Below are positions 18,401-28,341 of a stretch of DNA of 64,000 nucleotides, one piece after another; the first letter of the stretch is position 1; every line of letters starts with the position of its first letter. The translations under genes and the position numbers were made by a program. The notes beneath the pieces were generated by a model. The model was not told the DNA's origin. It saw only the letters and a list, made by a program, of their open reading frames with translations, and made no database searches. The DNA is from Vibrio europaeus (GTDB taxonomy: Bacteria > Pseudomonadota > Gammaproteobacteria > Enterobacterales > Vibrionaceae). The DNA is taken from assembly GCF_001695575.1 (NCBI RefSeq), contig NZ_LUAX01000001.1, positions 1,488,001 through 1,552,000 of the forward strand, written 5' to 3'.

Positions 18401-19525
18401 ATGATCATTGGCGTACCTAAGGAAATCAAAAACCACGAATACCGTGTTGGCATGATCCCAGCGAGCGTTCGCGAGCTAGTGTCTCAAGGTCACCAAGTTT
18501 TTGTTGAAACTAATGCCGGTTCAGGCATCGGTTTTTCAGACGATGATTACATCGCTGTAGGCGCATCCATTCTTCCTACCGCTGCTGACGTTTTCGCGCA
18601 AGCAGAAATGATTGTAAAGGTTAAAGAACCTCAAGCTGTCGAGCGAGCTATGCTTCGAGAAGGGCAAATTTTATTTACTTATTTGCACCTAGCACCAGAT
18701 TTTCCACAAACTGAAGAGCTAATCAAGAGCAAAGCTGTCTGTATAGCATATGAGACTGTAACAGATAATATGGGTCGCTTGCCACTACTTGCTCCAATGT
18801 CTGAGGTAGCAGGTCGCATGTCTATTCAAGCAGGTGCACAAACTTTAGAGAAATCTCACGGTGGTCGTGGTCTTCTACTAGGTGGTGTACCAGGCGTTGA
18901 ACCAGCGAAAGTTGTTGTTGTTGGCGGCGGTGTTGTTGGTGCTAACGCGGCTCGTATGGCTGTTGGTCTTCGCGCAGACGTAACTATCCTTGATCGCAAC
19001 GTTGATACACTACGTCGTCTTGACGAAGAATTCCAAGGTCGTGCAAAAGTGGTTTACTCTACAGAAGATGCTATTGAGAAGCATGTTCTAGAAGCTGACC
19101 TAGTCATCGGTGCGGTTCTAATTCCAGGCGCTGCAGCACCTAAACTAGTGACAAAAGAGCACATCGCTAAGATGAAGCCAGGTGCAGCAGTTGTAGATGT
19201 TGCAATCGACCAAGGCGGCTGTTTTGAAACTTCACACGCAACAACACACGCAGACCCTACTTACATCGTTGATGACGTAGTTCACTACTGTGTTGCTAAC
19301 ATGCCAGGCGCTGTTGCTCGTACTTCTACGTTCGCACTAAACAACGCTACGCTACCTTACATCGTTAAGCTAGCGAACAAAGGCTACCGTGAAGCACTTC
19401 TAGCAGACAACGGCTTCCTAGAAGGTCTAAACGTAATCCACGGAAAAGTAACGTGTAAAGAAGTAGCAGAAAGCTTCGATCTAGAATACGTAGACCCAGC
19501 TGACGCTATCGCAATGTTCAACTAA
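18401..19525 (+). CDS. ald: Alanine dehydrogenase
   Basis: A 374-residue enzyme that reversibly deaminates L-alanine to pyruvate and ammonia with NAD+. The N-terminal catalytic domain has [19 protein letters not shown] and KVKEPQAVE; the NAD-binding fold has [20 protein letters not shown] (about residues 168-187). [21 protein letters not shown] lies between. The start has GAGGAG in front. Codons are strongly biased (cgt, ggt, cta) like the ackA and pta genes nearby, which suggests high expression. The product would feed pyruvate into the AckA-Pta route. Confidence 0.97.
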   Translation: MIIGVPKEIKNHEYRVGMIPASVRELVSQGHQVFVETNAGSGIGFSDDDYIAVGASILPTAADVFAQAEMIVKVKEPQAVERAMLREGQILFTYLHLAPDFPQTEELIKSKAVCIAYETVTDNMGRLPLLAPMSEVAGRMSIQAGAQTLEKSHGGRGLLLGGVPGVEPAKVVVVGGGVVGANAARMAVGLRADVTILDRNVDTLRRLDEEFQGRAKVVYSTEDAIEKHVLEADLVIGAVLIPGAAAPKLVTKEHIAKMKPGAAVVDVAIDQGGCFETSHATTHADPTYIVDDVVHYCVANMPGAVARTSTFALNNATLPYIVKLANKGYREALLADNGFLEGLNVIHGKVTCKEVAESFDLEYVDPADAIAMFN

Positions 19526-19548
19526 TGTTGAATAGTATTAAATAAGAG

Positions 19549-19577
19549 AAAACGCTCACTTCGGTGGGCGTTTTTTT
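19549..19577 (+). terminator. Rho-independent terminator of ald
   Basis: AAACGCTCAC / GTGGGCGTTT stem with TTCG tetraloop and a seven-T run. The second composite repeat begins within a few bases. Confidence 0.92.
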
Positions 19578-19580
19578 GTT

Positions 19581-19773
19581 TTGGAGAACTGGAGAACTGG
19601 AGAACTGGAGAACTGGAGAACTGGAGAACTGGAGAACTGGAGAACTGGAGAACTGGAGAACTAAAGTTGCCGCGCTATAGCTGAGGAGTCAACTCTAGTT
19701 TTCCAGAAGGGCGAAGCCCGAACTAGCTTTCCAGCAGCGTAGCGATCCAGTTTTCCCGAAGACGCAGCCCGTT
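19581..19773 (+). repeat. Composite repeat, copy 2 (10 x 8-bp array plus module)
   Basis: One variant TTGGAGAA then nine perfect CTGGAGAA units (19581-19660), followed by the same module as copy 1 from CTAAAGTTGCCGCGCT to CGCAGCCCGTT. The two modules differ at roughly a dozen and a half positions over about 112 bp, including small indels. In this copy the first sub-repeat contains GGGCGAAGCCC, a perfect short hairpin. It lies between convergent ald and yfbV. Confidence 0.95.
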
Positions 19774-19780
19774 CCCTCTC

Positions 19781-20233
19781 TTAAAACCAACGCTCCAACG
19801 CTGATTTATCTAACTGGCGAAAAGCACGGTTAAGGATCTGAGCAAGCTCTTTATAACGAGGGCGTGATTTCATTGGCTCTAGCACACAGCCGCTTTCAAC
19901 TATTTTTTGGTAGATTTCGCGATACCAACCGGCAAGTGCAGGTGGAAGTTTCGTGTTGGCACGGTTTCCAAGCCACCACATGCCTTGAATAGGCATACTA
20001 ATAGCAAACAGTGCAATGATGACAGCCTGAGGCATAGATTGATAATTGTTAAACGCCATTTGAGTTAGAACACTGATTGCCGCGATCGCTGGCATCACTT
20101 TTACGCCGAAACGCGTCGCTTTAATAATCCGCTGCTCTGGAAACAGCAAATTAAGCTCTTTACGCATTGGCCAAGTATCCATGTACTTTTGTCCATCTCG
20201 TAGACTATGAACTAAACCGGCTTTATTACTCAT
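19781..20233 (-). CDS. yfbV: YfbV family membrane protein (UPF0208/DUF412)
   Basis: A 150-residue protein with two membrane segments (about residues 45-65 and 68-90) and the family sequences [28 protein letters not shown] and [16 protein letters not shown]. Divergent position to ackA is as in E. coli. In E. coli YfbV has been linked to organisation of the Ter macrodomain; otherwise function is unclear. Confidence 0.94.
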   Translation of the reverse strand: MSNKAGLVHSLRDGQKYMDTWPMRKELNLLFPEQRIIKATRFGVKVMPAIAAISVLTQMAFNNYQSMPQAVIIALFAISMPIQGMWWLGNRANTKLPPALAGWYREIYQKIVESGCVLEPMKSRPRYKELAQILNRAFRQLDKSALERWF

Positions 20234-20579
20234 AGGGCTCTCTCACTCCAGTACAGGGTCCTAAACTAAAATTTAGTTGAAAGATTCAACTAAACGAACA
20301 AAAAATTGATGAAAGTTAATATTCTTTCAAATTTTTTTTGTTATCATTGCTTATTATCGTTATCCTTTGCGGACCCACAATCTCATTGTTGCCGTTATTT
20401 ACAATTTAAGCAACTCTTGAGACCTTTCTGCAGCGGATGCAAGGGTGGTGATTTGGATCATCACTGTCTTTTATACGGAATTCGAAGTTTTTTTGACCAA
20501 GATTAGTACGCAGCTTCTAAAGCATCGTCTATTCTTGTGATTAATTTTTATCCTAACTGATTATTACAGGTAGTCACTC
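20234..20579. other. 346-bp yfbV/ackA intergenic region
   Basis: No open frame with a ribosome site. It holds an A/T dyad cluster (20264-20294) and, in the ackA leader, a stem GTGGTGAT (20445-20452) / ATCATCAC (20457-20464) with TTGG loop and one G-U pair. Promoters for both genes must lie here, but I could not fix them. Confidence 0.6.
20264..20294. promoter_or_regulatory. Overlapping TTTAGTT dyads between yfbV and ackA
   Basis: TTTAGTTGAA (20272-20281) and TTCAACTAAA (20285-20294) form a perfect 10-bp inverted repeat around AGA. AACTAAA (20264-20270) makes a second dyad with the same TTTAGTT. Three alternating half-sites in 31 bp look like an operator; the protein is unknown. Confidence 0.5.
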
Positions 20580-21776
20580 ATGTCAAAGCTAGTTTTAGTT
20601 TTAAACTGCGGTAGTTCTTCTCTTAAATTTGCTGTTGTTGATGCAGAAAGCGGTGATGAGCATCTAACAGGTCTTGCAGAATGTCTGCACCTTCCAGAAG
20701 CTCGCATCAAGTGGAAACTTGATGGTAAGCACGAAGCTCAACTAGGCGACGGCGCAGCTCACGAAGAAGCTCTAGCGTTCATGGTAGAAACTATTCTTGC
20801 TTCTAAGCCAGAGCTTTCTGAGAACCTAGCAGCAATCGGTCACCGTGTTGTACACGGCGGCGAGAAGTTCACTCAGTCTGCACTAATTACTGACGACGTG
20901 CTTAAAGGCATCGAAGACTGTGCAACACTTGCACCTCTTCACAACCCTGCTCACATCATCGGCATCAAAGCAGCACAAAAATCTTTCCCAGCACTGAAAA
21001 ACGTTGCTGTGTTTGACACTGCTTTCCACCAAACAATGCCTGAAGAGTCTTACCTATACGCTCTTCCATACAACCTGTACAAAGAGCACGGTATCCGTCG
21101 TTACGGCATGCACGGTACTTCTCACCTATTTATCACACGTGAAATTGCTAACATCCTTGGCAAACCAGTTGACGAAGTAAACATCATTAACTGTCACCTA
21201 GGTAACGGTGCTTCAGTTTGTGCTGTTAAGAACGGTAAGTCAGTAGATACTTCTATGGGTCTAACTCCACTAGAAGGTCTAGTAATGGGTACGCGTTGTG
21301 GTGACATCGATCCTGCGATCATCTTCCACCTACACGACACTCTTGGCTACTCTGTTGAGAAAATCAACAACATGCTAACTAAAGAGTCTGGTCTAGCTGG
21401 TCTTACTGAAGTGACTTCTGACTGTCGTTTCGTTGAAGACAACTACGGTGAGAAAGAAGAAGCAACTCGCGCGATGGACGTATTCTGCCACCGCCTAGCG
21501 AAATACGTTGCTGGTTACACTGCATCTCTAGAAGGTCGTCTAGACGCGATCGTATTCACTGGTGGTATCGGTGAAAACTCTGGCCCTATCCGTGAAATGG
21601 TTCTTAACCGCCTAGGTATCTTCGGTATCGAAGTTGACGGTGAAGCTAACCTGAAAGCACGTTTCGGTGGCGAAGGTACTATCACGACTGAAAACAGCCG
21701 TATCCCAGCAATGGTTATCTCTACTAACGAAGAGCTAGTTATCGCTGAAGACACTGCAGAACTAGCAGGTCTTTAA
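20580..21776 (+). CDS. ackA: Acetate kinase
   Basis: A 398-residue ASKHA-fold kinase converting acetyl phosphate and ADP to acetate and ATP. It has the start motif [40 protein letters not shown], the phosphate loop [13 protein letters not shown] and the late [14 protein letters not shown] motif, all intact. Length matches E. coli. Codon bias is strong. It forms the ackA-pta pair, with an intrinsic terminator in the 119-bp gap. Confidence 0.98.
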   Translation: MSKLVLVLNCGSSSLKFAVVDAESGDEHLTGLAECLHLPEARIKWKLDGKHEAQLGDGAAHEEALAFMVETILASKPELSENLAAIGHRVVHGGEKFTQSALITDDVLKGIEDCATLAPLHNPAHIIGIKAAQKSFPALKNVAVFDTAFHQTMPEESYLYALPYNLYKEHGIRRYGMHGTSHLFITREIANILGKPVDEVNIINCHLGNGASVCAVKNGKSVDTSMGLTPLEGLVMGTRCGDIDPAIIFHLHDTLGYSVEKINNMLTKESGLAGLTEVTSDCRFVEDNYGEKEEATRAMDVFCHRLAKYVAGYTASLEGRLDAIVFTGGIGENSGPIREMVLNRLGIFGIEVDGEANLKARFGGEGTITTENSRIPAMVISTNEELVIAEDTAELAGL

Positions 21777-21783
21777 TTGACTT

Positions 21784-21813
21784 AACCGGCTGACAATCGT
21801 CAGCCGGTTTTCT
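21784..21813 (+). terminator. Terminator/attenuator between ackA and pta
   Basis: AACCGGCTGAC / GTCAGCCGGTT, an 11-bp stem with AATC loop and a short T-rich tail. The weak tail suggests partial read-through into pta. Confidence 0.8.
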
Positions 21814-21895
21814 AACTAAGGGGCTTAACTCCTATTCCACACAGTAAGGAATACGCAGTTAAGCTTTTATCCCAATAGCTATAGGTACTCTACGA

Positions 21896-24061
21896 ATGTC
21901 TCGTACTATTATGCTTATCCCTGCAAGTGCTGGTGTTGGTCTTACTAGCGTAAGCATGGGTGTTCTTCGCGCAATGGAGCGCAAAGGCGTTAAAGTTTCT
22001 TTTTACAAGCCAATCTGTCAGCCACGTTCTGGCGGCGATCAACCTGATCTTACTTCAACTATCGTTGGCGCGAACAGCGATGTGAAGATCGGCCAACCAA
22101 TGATGATGTCTGTTGCTGAAAGCCTAATCGGTAACGACAACATGGATGAGCTGCTAGAAACAGTGGTTGAGCGTTACAACCAAATCAACAAAGATGCGGA
22201 CGTTACGCTAATCGAAGGTCTTGTACCAACTCGTAAACACCCATTTGCTAACCAAGTGAACGCAGAAATTGCGGCAACACTTGGCGCAGAGATCGTTCTT
22301 GTCGCGACCCCTGGCACAGATAACCCAGCGCAACTTAAAGAACGTATCGAAGTAGCATGTTCTAACTTCGGCGGCACTAAGAACAAAAACATCTCTGGCG
22401 TTATCATCAACAAGCTAAACGCTCCTGTTGATGAAGCGGGTCGTACTCGCCCTGACCTATCTGAAATCTTTGACGATGCAGATAGCGCGAAGCAAAACGA
22501 AATGAAAGTGATGGAAATCTTCAACACTTCTCCAATTCGTGTACTAGGTTGTGTGCCATGGAGCATCGACTTAATCGCAACGCGTGCAATCGACATGGCT
22601 GAGCACCTAAACGCTGATATTATCAACGCTGGTGACATCAATACGCGTCGTATTAAGAGCATCACATTCTGTGCACGTTCTCTGCCAAACATGATTGAGC
22701 ACTTCAAACCAGGCTCTCTACTTGTAACTTCAGCAGACCGTCCAGACGTTATCGTTGCAGCGGCTCTAGCAGCAATGAACGGTGTTGAAATCGGTGCAGT
22801 ACTTCTAACTGGCGGTTACGACATTCCAGAAGAAATCGCAGGTCTATGTAAGCCTGCTTTTGATTCAGGTCTACCGATCTTCAAAGCACAAGGTAACACT
22901 TGGCAGACGTCTCTTAACCTACAGAGCTTCTCTATCGAAGTACCTGCAGACGATAAAGAGCGTATCGAGTTCATCAACGAGCACGTTGCTGGCAACATCG
23001 ATGGCAATTGGATCGAGTCTATGACTGAGGGTACGCAGAAGTCTCGTCGCCTAAGTCCACCAGCATTCCGTTACCAGCTAACTGAGTTCGCTCGTAAAGC
23101 AGGTAAGCGTATCGTTCTTCCTGAAGGTGACGAACCACGTACAGTTAAAGCTGCGGCTATCTGTGCTGAGCGCGGTATCGCGGAATGTGTGCTTCTAGGT
23201 AACCCTGACGAGATCAAACGTGTTGCAGCGCAGCAAGGTGTTGAGCTAGGTGCTGGCGTAACTATCATCAACTCTGATGAAGTGCGTGAAAACTACGTTG
23301 CTCGCCTAGTTGAACTACGTGGTGCGAAAGGTATGACTGAAGTTGTTGCTCGCGAGAAGCTACAAGATTCAGTATTCCTTGGCACAATGATGCTTGAGAA
23401 CGACGAAGTTGACGGCCTAGTTTCTGGTGCTGTTCACACAACGGCGAACACTATCGTTCCTCCGTTCCAAATCATCAAGACAGCACCTGATGCTTCTATC
23501 GTATCTTCTGTATTCTTCATGCTACTACCTGACCAAGTATTGGTTTACGGTGACTGTGCGATCAACCCAGATCCAACCGCTGAACAGCTAGCTGAAATCG
23601 CTATCCAATCTGCAGATTCTGCTGCTGCATTCGGTATCGAACCACGCGTTGCTATGATCTCTTACTCTACTGGTGAATCTGGTAAGGGTGCCGACGTAGA
23701 TAAAGTACGTGAAGCAACTAAACTTGCTCAAGAGAAACGTCCTGATCTAGTGATCGACGGTCCTCTACAGTACGACGCGGCTATCATGGAAAACGTTGCT
23801 GCTTCTAAAGCACCAAACTCTCCAGTAGCAGGTAAAGCGACGGTATTCGTATTCCCAGACCTAAACACGGGTAACACGACTTACAAAGCGGTACAACGTT
23901 CAGCTGACCTAGTGTCTATCGGTCCAATGCTTCAGGGCATGCGTAAGCCTGTAAACGATCTGTCTCGCGGCGCGCTCGTTGACGACATCGTATACACAGT
24001 TGCGCTAACTGCAATCCAAGCAGACCAAGCGGCTCAAGCAGAAGAGACAGTGGTTAACTAA
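21896..24061 (+). CDS. pta: Phosphate acetyltransferase (long, three-domain form)
   Basis: A 721-residue enzyme making acetyl phosphate and CoA from acetyl-CoA and phosphate. The N-terminal P-loop-like domain opens [24 protein letters not shown] in type; a DRTGG-like middle follows (to about 380). The catalytic C-terminal PTA domain starts near [18 protein letters not shown] and holds [20 protein letters not shown] and [19 protein letters not shown]. Length and layout match E. coli Pta (714). With AckA it carries overflow acetate metabolism. The Shine-Dalgarno sequence is poor, which may point to coupling with ackA. Confidence 0.97.
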   Translation: MSRTIMLIPASAGVGLTSVSMGVLRAMERKGVKVSFYKPICQPRSGGDQPDLTSTIVGANSDVKIGQPMMMSVAESLIGNDNMDELLETVVERYNQINKDADVTLIEGLVPTRKHPFANQVNAEIAATLGAEIVLVATPGTDNPAQLKERIEVACSNFGGTKNKNISGVIINKLNAPVDEAGRTRPDLSEIFDDADSAKQNEMKVMEIFNTSPIRVLGCVPWSIDLIATRAIDMAEHLNADIINAGDINTRRIKSITFCARSLPNMIEHFKPGSLLVTSADRPDVIVAAALAAMNGVEIGAVLLTGGYDIPEEIAGLCKPAFDSGLPIFKAQGNTWQTSLNLQSFSIEVPADDKERIEFINEHVAGNIDGNWIESMTEGTQKSRRLSPPAFRYQLTEFARKAGKRIVLPEGDEPRTVKAAAICAERGIAECVLLGNPDEIKRVAAQQGVELGAGVTIINSDEVRENYVARLVELRGAKGMTEVVAREKLQDSVFLGTMMLENDEVDGLVSGAVHTTANTIVPPFQIIKTAPDASIVSSVFFMLLPDQVLVYGDCAINPDPTAEQLAEIAIQSADSAAAFGIEPRVAMISYSTGESGKGADVDKVREATKLAQEKRPDLVIDGPLQYDAAIMENVAASKAPNSPVAGKATVFVFPDLNTGNTTYKAVQRSADLVSIGPMLQGMRKPVNDLSRGALVDDIVYTVALTAIQADQAAQAEETVVN

Positions 24062-24082
24062 TCCCTCTCACCTGAGTACTTC

Positions 24083-24112
24083 AAACCCTCGTTCCTTGCG
24101 AGGGTTTTTTAT
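24083..24112 (+). terminator. Rho-independent terminator of pta
   Basis: AAACCCTCG / CGAGGGTTT stem with a 7-nt loop and T-run. Confidence 0.9.
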
Positions 24113-24200
24113 ATCTGTGGTTTTAGTTATCTCACTGATATCGTCACCTTTTCTCAGCCTGTTGCTACACTTTAGGTTCATCGATTGAAAAGGAATTCAA

Positions 24201-25238
24201 ATGGCACTCAAGCTATTTTCCACTACAGATACCGTTGAAAGAAGCGTCCTTAAGACCACCAGCTTTTTCCTCGCAATTACTGGCGCAGGCTTTACCATCG
24301 TTAATTTCTTTATCTGGGATGTACCAAAGTTTGGCTATATAGACTTTGCTTATACCCTACTCTGCTTGTTTATCTATCTGAGAATTCAATTTGGCCATTA
24401 CAAACCTTGGTATTCGGCTTTACTAATCTGTGGTCTGAGCCTGATTTTGATCTACAGCTTAGCGGTGGCGAAGGGCTATTCGATACTGGTGTTCTGGACT
24501 TTTTGTATGCCACCCGTCTTCCACATCTTATTGAATCGATATGTCGGTTCAGCGGTCACGTTCGCTTTTTTCCTTATCGTTGTCTCTATATTCCTTTCCT
24601 ATCCACCGATTAATCATTCAACCGGACACACGACGTTTAACTTCGCGATCCCCTACATTTTGATTTGGGCCATCGCCTTTGTGCATGAAGATGTCCGAGC
24701 CAAAACGCAGCAAAAACTCAGTAATGCTGCGCTACTCGACCCTTTGACTGGTGCGAGAAACCGACTGTGCATGGAGAATGATTTTTCCCATCACAGTGAG
24801 TTTCTGAGTCATCACTATCTACTGCATATTGACCTCGACCATTTTAAACAGGTCAATGACAACTACGGTCATGCTTGTGGGGACGAAGTACTGAAATCCG
24901 TCAGCAAAGCCGTGCTTTCACTACCTAATGTTGAATACTTTTATCGTGTAGGTGGTGAGGAATTTTGTGTCTTGCTGTGCGCAAAGAATGAAGAACAAGC
25001 AATGGAGATGAGCGAATCGATTCGACTAGCGATAAAGGAATTGAAAATTGACTTCAACCATCAACAGATTCGGGTCTCCTTCAGTGCTGGATTGAGAGCT
25101 TTGATCGTGGTGAACAACAGCATTCTGCTCGATCAAACCATGGCAGAAACGGATCAAGCCCTATACCGAGCAAAGGCACAGGGCAGAGATCAAATCGTGT
25201 TATCAAGCACCACTAACCAAATCTCGGCCGTGGGGTGA
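24201..25238 (+). CDS. Membrane-bound diguanylate cyclase (GGDEF)
   Basis: A 345-residue protein with about six membrane helices (residues ~15-165), a short helix, then a GGDEF domain (about 175-335) beginning LLDPLTGARNRLCMEND. The active site reads RVGGEEF, so cyclic-di-GMP synthesis is likely. No RxxD inhibitory site lies five residues before it. The membrane sensor has no recognised input domain. AAGGA precedes ATG 24201. Its last 36 bp overlap the convergent yqjG-like gene. Confidence 0.92.
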   Translation: MALKLFSTTDTVERSVLKTTSFFLAITGAGFTIVNFFIWDVPKFGYIDFAYTLLCLFIYLRIQFGHYKPWYSALLICGLSLILIYSLAVAKGYSILVFWTFCMPPVFHILLNRYVGSAVTFAFFLIVVSIFLSYPPINHSTGHTTFNFAIPYILIWAIAFVHEDVRAKTQQKLSNAALLDPLTGARNRLCMENDFSHHSEFLSHHYLLHIDLDHFKQVNDNYGHACGDEVLKSVSKAVLSLPNVEYFYRVGGEEFCVLLCAKNEEQAMEMSESIRLAIKELKIDFNHQQIRVSFSAGLRALIVVNNSILLDQTMAETDQALYRAKAQGRDQIVLSSTTNQISAVG

Positions 25239-26156
25239 GGTTAAATCTAACTCAGGACCAAGCGGGACAACTTGAGTCGGATTAATCCCAGTATGGCTAA
25301 AGTAGTAGTGGCGTTTAATATGGTAGAAATCGGTTGTCTCTTTGATACCGGGTACCTGATACAACTCTTTCATATAACCGTTGAGACTATCGTAATCCGC
25401 GATACGCTTCTTATTACATTTAAAGTGTCCGACATAAACGGCATCAAAACGGATCAGCGTGGTGAACAGGCGCCAATCAGCTTCAGTAATGCTGTCACCA
25501 GCAAGGAAGCGGCTTTTCGCTAAATGGGCGTCCAATCTGTCTAGCGACTCAAACAGGTGGTTGTAGGCTTCTTCATACGCATCTTGGGTTGTGGCAAACC
25601 CGCAGCGGTATACGCCATTGTTCACATGTGGGTAGACATAAGCGTTCCACTCTTCAATGATTTCTCGTTTCTCTTGCGGATAGTAATCTGCTTTATTGCC
25701 CGTGAGTGGATTAAACTCAGAGTTGAACATGCGAATGATTTCAGAAGACTCATTGCTAACGATGGTGTTATGTTTCTTATCCCAAAGTACTGGCACTGTT
25801 ACGCGGCCCGTATAGTCTGGTTTGGCTTGCGTATAGATTTGGTGCATGCGTGTATGACCAAACAGAGGCTCAGGCAGCCCCATTTGCCAACCTTCACCCA
25901 TCATGTCAGGACAAACAACCGTGACATCTATATGGTCTTCAAGCCCTTTTAGCTTTCTAAAAATCAGAGTGCGATGAGCCCAAGGACAGGCAAGCGAGAC
26001 ATAGAGATGATAACGTCCTGATTCCGGTTGGAACTGAGCATCAGGTTTGTTTTCTACCCAGTTTCTAAACCCAGCATCCTCGCGAACGAACTTACCATTG
26101 CTTGATTTGGTGTCGTACCACACGTCATGCCATACGCCTTCAACTAGCTTACCCAT
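25203..26156 (-). CDS. yqjG: Glutathionyl-hydroquinone reductase (YqjG/Xi-class GST)
   Basis: A 317-residue Xi-class glutathione transferase. The N-terminal thioredoxin fold holds the catalytic CPWAHR motif in LYVSLACPWAHRTLIFRKL; the C-terminal helical domain has NNGVYRCGFATTQDAYEEA and HFKCNKKRI. It reduces S-glutathionyl hydroquinones in the cytoplasm. AGGAG precedes the ATG. Its 3' end overlaps the diguanylate cyclase gene tail-to-tail by 36 bp, so there is no room for a terminator between them. Confidence 0.94.
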   Translation of the reverse strand: MGKLVEGVWHDVWYDTKSSNGKFVREDAGFRNWVENKPDAQFQPESGRYHLYVSLACPWAHRTLIFRKLKGLEDHIDVTVVCPDMMGEGWQMGLPEPLFGHTRMHQIYTQAKPDYTGRVTVPVLWDKKHNTIVSNESSEIIRMFNSEFNPLTGNKADYYPQEKREIIEEWNAYVYPHVNNGVYRCGFATTQDAYEEAYNHLFESLDRLDAHLAKSRFLAGDSITEADWRLFTTLIRFDAVYVGHFKCNKKRIADYDSLNGYMKELYQVPGIKETTDFYHIKRHYYFSHTGINPTQVVPLGPELDLTSPHGRDLVSGA

Positions 26157-26276
26157 TATTGTCTCCTAACCCGTATTCTTGGAATAAATTGAGTATAAAT
26201 AAATACTCAGCATAGGTGGTTAGAGACAGTTGGCTTAGTTGTTCGAATTATTTGAATAGTAGAAAGGTAGTAATAC

Positions 26277-26310
26277 AAAAAAAGCGCGACCCCGTAAGGA
26301 TGCCGCGCTT
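26277..26310 (-). terminator. Rho-independent terminator of the opp operon
   Basis: On the minus strand AAGCGCG ... CGCGCTT closes a hairpin with additional inner pairing, followed by TTTTTTTGT. Confidence 0.85.
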
Positions 26311-26330
26311 AAGCCCGTCACAGGCTGAAA

Positions 26331-27323
26331 TTATACGCTCACGTGCAAGCAAGACACGGCATGAACGTCATTGCCTTCGATAGCAGGCTTCGTTTGAGCA
26401 CACGCTTCAGTCGCCTGAGGACAACGCGTACGGAACACACAACCCGAAGGAGGACTGATTGGTGATGGAAGGTCGCCCTCTAACATCTCAATGTGCTTTT
26501 TTCGCTCAAGCTTTGGATCAGGAATCGGCACCGCAGACATCAACGCGCGAGTGTACGGGTGCTTCGGATCCGCGAACAGGGCTTCGGCTTCACCAAGCTC
26601 AACCGCATTACCAAGATACATAACTAGCACTCGGTCAGAGATATGTTTCACTACCGACAAATCGTGGGCAATGAATACCAATGATAAGCCAAGTTCTTTC
26701 TGTAACTCTTTAAGTAGGTTTACAACCTGAGCTTGGATAGACACATCTAGCGCCGAAACTGGTTCATCACAAATGATCATCTTAGGCTTAAGAATCAACG
26801 CGCGAGCAATTCCGATACGTTGACACTGACCGCCTGAGAACTCGTGAGGGTAACGGTTGATTACGTTTGGTAGTAGACCTACTTTCGCCATCATCTCTTT
26901 AACACGAGTTTTCACTTCATCTTTCGAAAGCTCTGGGTAGAAGGTTTCCAATGGCTCAGCAATGATGTCACCGACTGTCATACGCGGGTTTAGCGATGCC
27001 AAAGGATCTTGGAAAATCATTTGAATCTCTTTGCGCGTTTCACGGCGCTGGATTTCCTGCATTTTAGTCAGGTCTTGACCAAGCCACATTACGTCACCGT
27101 CCGTCGCTTCGACAAGACCAATGATTGCACGCGCGAAAGTCGATTTGCCACAGCCAGACTCGCCTACTACGCCTAAGGTTTCACCTTCATATAAACGGAC
27201 GTTAACACCGTCTACTGCTTTAAGGTTTGCAGGCTTTGACCAAGGCCAAGCAGATTTTGATGCGATACTAAAGTGAACTTTAAGATCTTTAACATCTAGG
27301 ATTAGGTTCTTATCTACACTCAT
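26331..27323 (-). CDS. oppF: Oligopeptide ABC transporter ATPase OppF
   Basis: A 330-residue ABC ATPase with Walker A GESGCGKST, Q-loop MIFQDPLASLNPRMTVG, signature FSGGQCQRIGIARAL and Walker B IICDEPVSALD, then the oligopeptide-type C-terminal extension with the cysteine cluster CVFRTRCPQATEAC, which in this family can carry an iron-sulfur cluster. With OppD it drives peptide import through OppBC. The start ATG at 27323 overlaps the oppD stop (ATGA) and has GGAG close upstream; a longer reading has no support. Confidence 0.96.
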   Translation of the reverse strand: MSVDKNLILDVKDLKVHFSIASKSAWPWSKPANLKAVDGVNVRLYEGETLGVVGESGCGKSTFARAIIGLVEATDGDVMWLGQDLTKMQEIQRRETRKEIQMIFQDPLASLNPRMTVGDIIAEPLETFYPELSKDEVKTRVKEMMAKVGLLPNVINRYPHEFSGGQCQRIGIARALILKPKMIICDEPVSALDVSIQAQVVNLLKELQKELGLSLVFIAHDLSVVKHISDRVLVMYLGNAVELGEAEALFADPKHPYTRALMSAVPIPDPKLERKKHIEMLEGDLPSPISPPSGCVFRTRCPQATEACAQTKPAIEGNDVHAVSCLHVSV

Positions 27324-28294
27324 TTGCTCCAAGCCTCCCATTCAGAAAAACATGCGCGCTGACGACCATCACCAAATGGCGTCAAGATTGGCGCTTCTTG
27401 CTTACAACGATCCATTACACGGTGGCAACGCTCTTGGTAAGGGCAGCCTTGTGGTAAACGAAGTAAGTTAGGTGGGTTGCCTGGAATCGTTGGTAGGATT
27501 TCACCTTCTGTATCCAGACGAGGAATCGCTTTTAGCAGACCTTCAGCGTATGGGTGGCTTGGGTTGTAGAAGATTTCATCGACCGTACCGTATTCCATTG
27601 TACGACCAGCGTACATTACCAGTACCTTGTCACATGAACCTGCGACCACGCCAAGGTCATGAGTAATCATGATAATTGCGGTGTTAAACTCCGATTTCAG
27701 CTCGTTAAGTAGATCCATGATCTGAGCTTGTACCGTTACGTCTAGTGCAGTTGTCGGCTCATCCGCAATCAACAGTTTTGGACGACAGAGCAGGGCCATA
27801 GCGATCATCACACGCTGACGCATACCGCCTGAAAACTCGTGTGGGTACATAGTGATACGCTTACGCGCTTCTGGAATTTTCACCGCTTCAAGCATGCGTA
27901 CAGACTCTTCGAACGCTTCCGCTTTACCCATGCCTTTGTGAAGCATAAGCACTTCCATCAACTGATCACTCACCTTCATGTAAGGGTTAAGCGACGTCAT
28001 TGGGTCTTGGAAGATCATTGCGATCTGTTCTGCACGTACTTTATTAAGTGCTTTTTCTGGAAGGTTGAGAATTTCATTACCTTCGAATTTTGCGCTACCT
28101 GAGATAATACCGTTCTTTGCCAGTAGTCCCATGATAGCGAAGACAGTCTGAGATTTACCTGAACCAGATTCACCTACGATACCTAGAGTCTCGCCCTGAT
28201 TCAGAGAAAAATTTAAATCGTTTACTGCGGTGACGATACCATCTTGAGTGGTAAATTCGACACGCAGATCTTTGACATCTAATAAGCTCATCAT
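27320..28294 (-). CDS. oppD: Oligopeptide ABC transporter ATPase OppD
   Basis: A 324-residue ABC ATPase: Walker A GESGSGKSQ, Q-loop MIFQDPMTSLNPYMKV, signature FSGGMRQRVMIAMAL, Walker B LLIADEPTTALD, and a C-terminal CPYQERCHRVMDRC cysteine motif. Two adjacent ATGs (28294 and 28291) follow AAGGAAG; either could start translation. It lies 47 bp after oppC and is coupled to oppF by a 4-bp overlap. Confidence 0.96.
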   Translation of the reverse strand: MMSLLDVKDLRVEFTTQDGIVTAVNDLNFSLNQGETLGIVGESGSGKSQTVFAIMGLLAKNGIISGSAKFEGNEILNLPEKALNKVRAEQIAMIFQDPMTSLNPYMKVSDQLMEVLMLHKGMGKAEAFEESVRMLEAVKIPEARKRITMYPHEFSGGMRQRVMIAMALLCRPKLLIADEPTTALDVTVQAQIMDLLNELKSEFNTAIIMITHDLGVVAGSCDKVLVMYAGRTMEYGTVDEIFYNPSHPYAEGLLKAIPRLDTEGEILPTIPGNPPNLLRLPQGCPYQERCHRVMDRCKQEAPILTPFGDGRQRACFSEWEAWSK

Positions 28295-28341
28295 TGCTTC
28301 CTTAATCTTTTTTATAGATTTTGTAATTTATTGCTTTTTGA

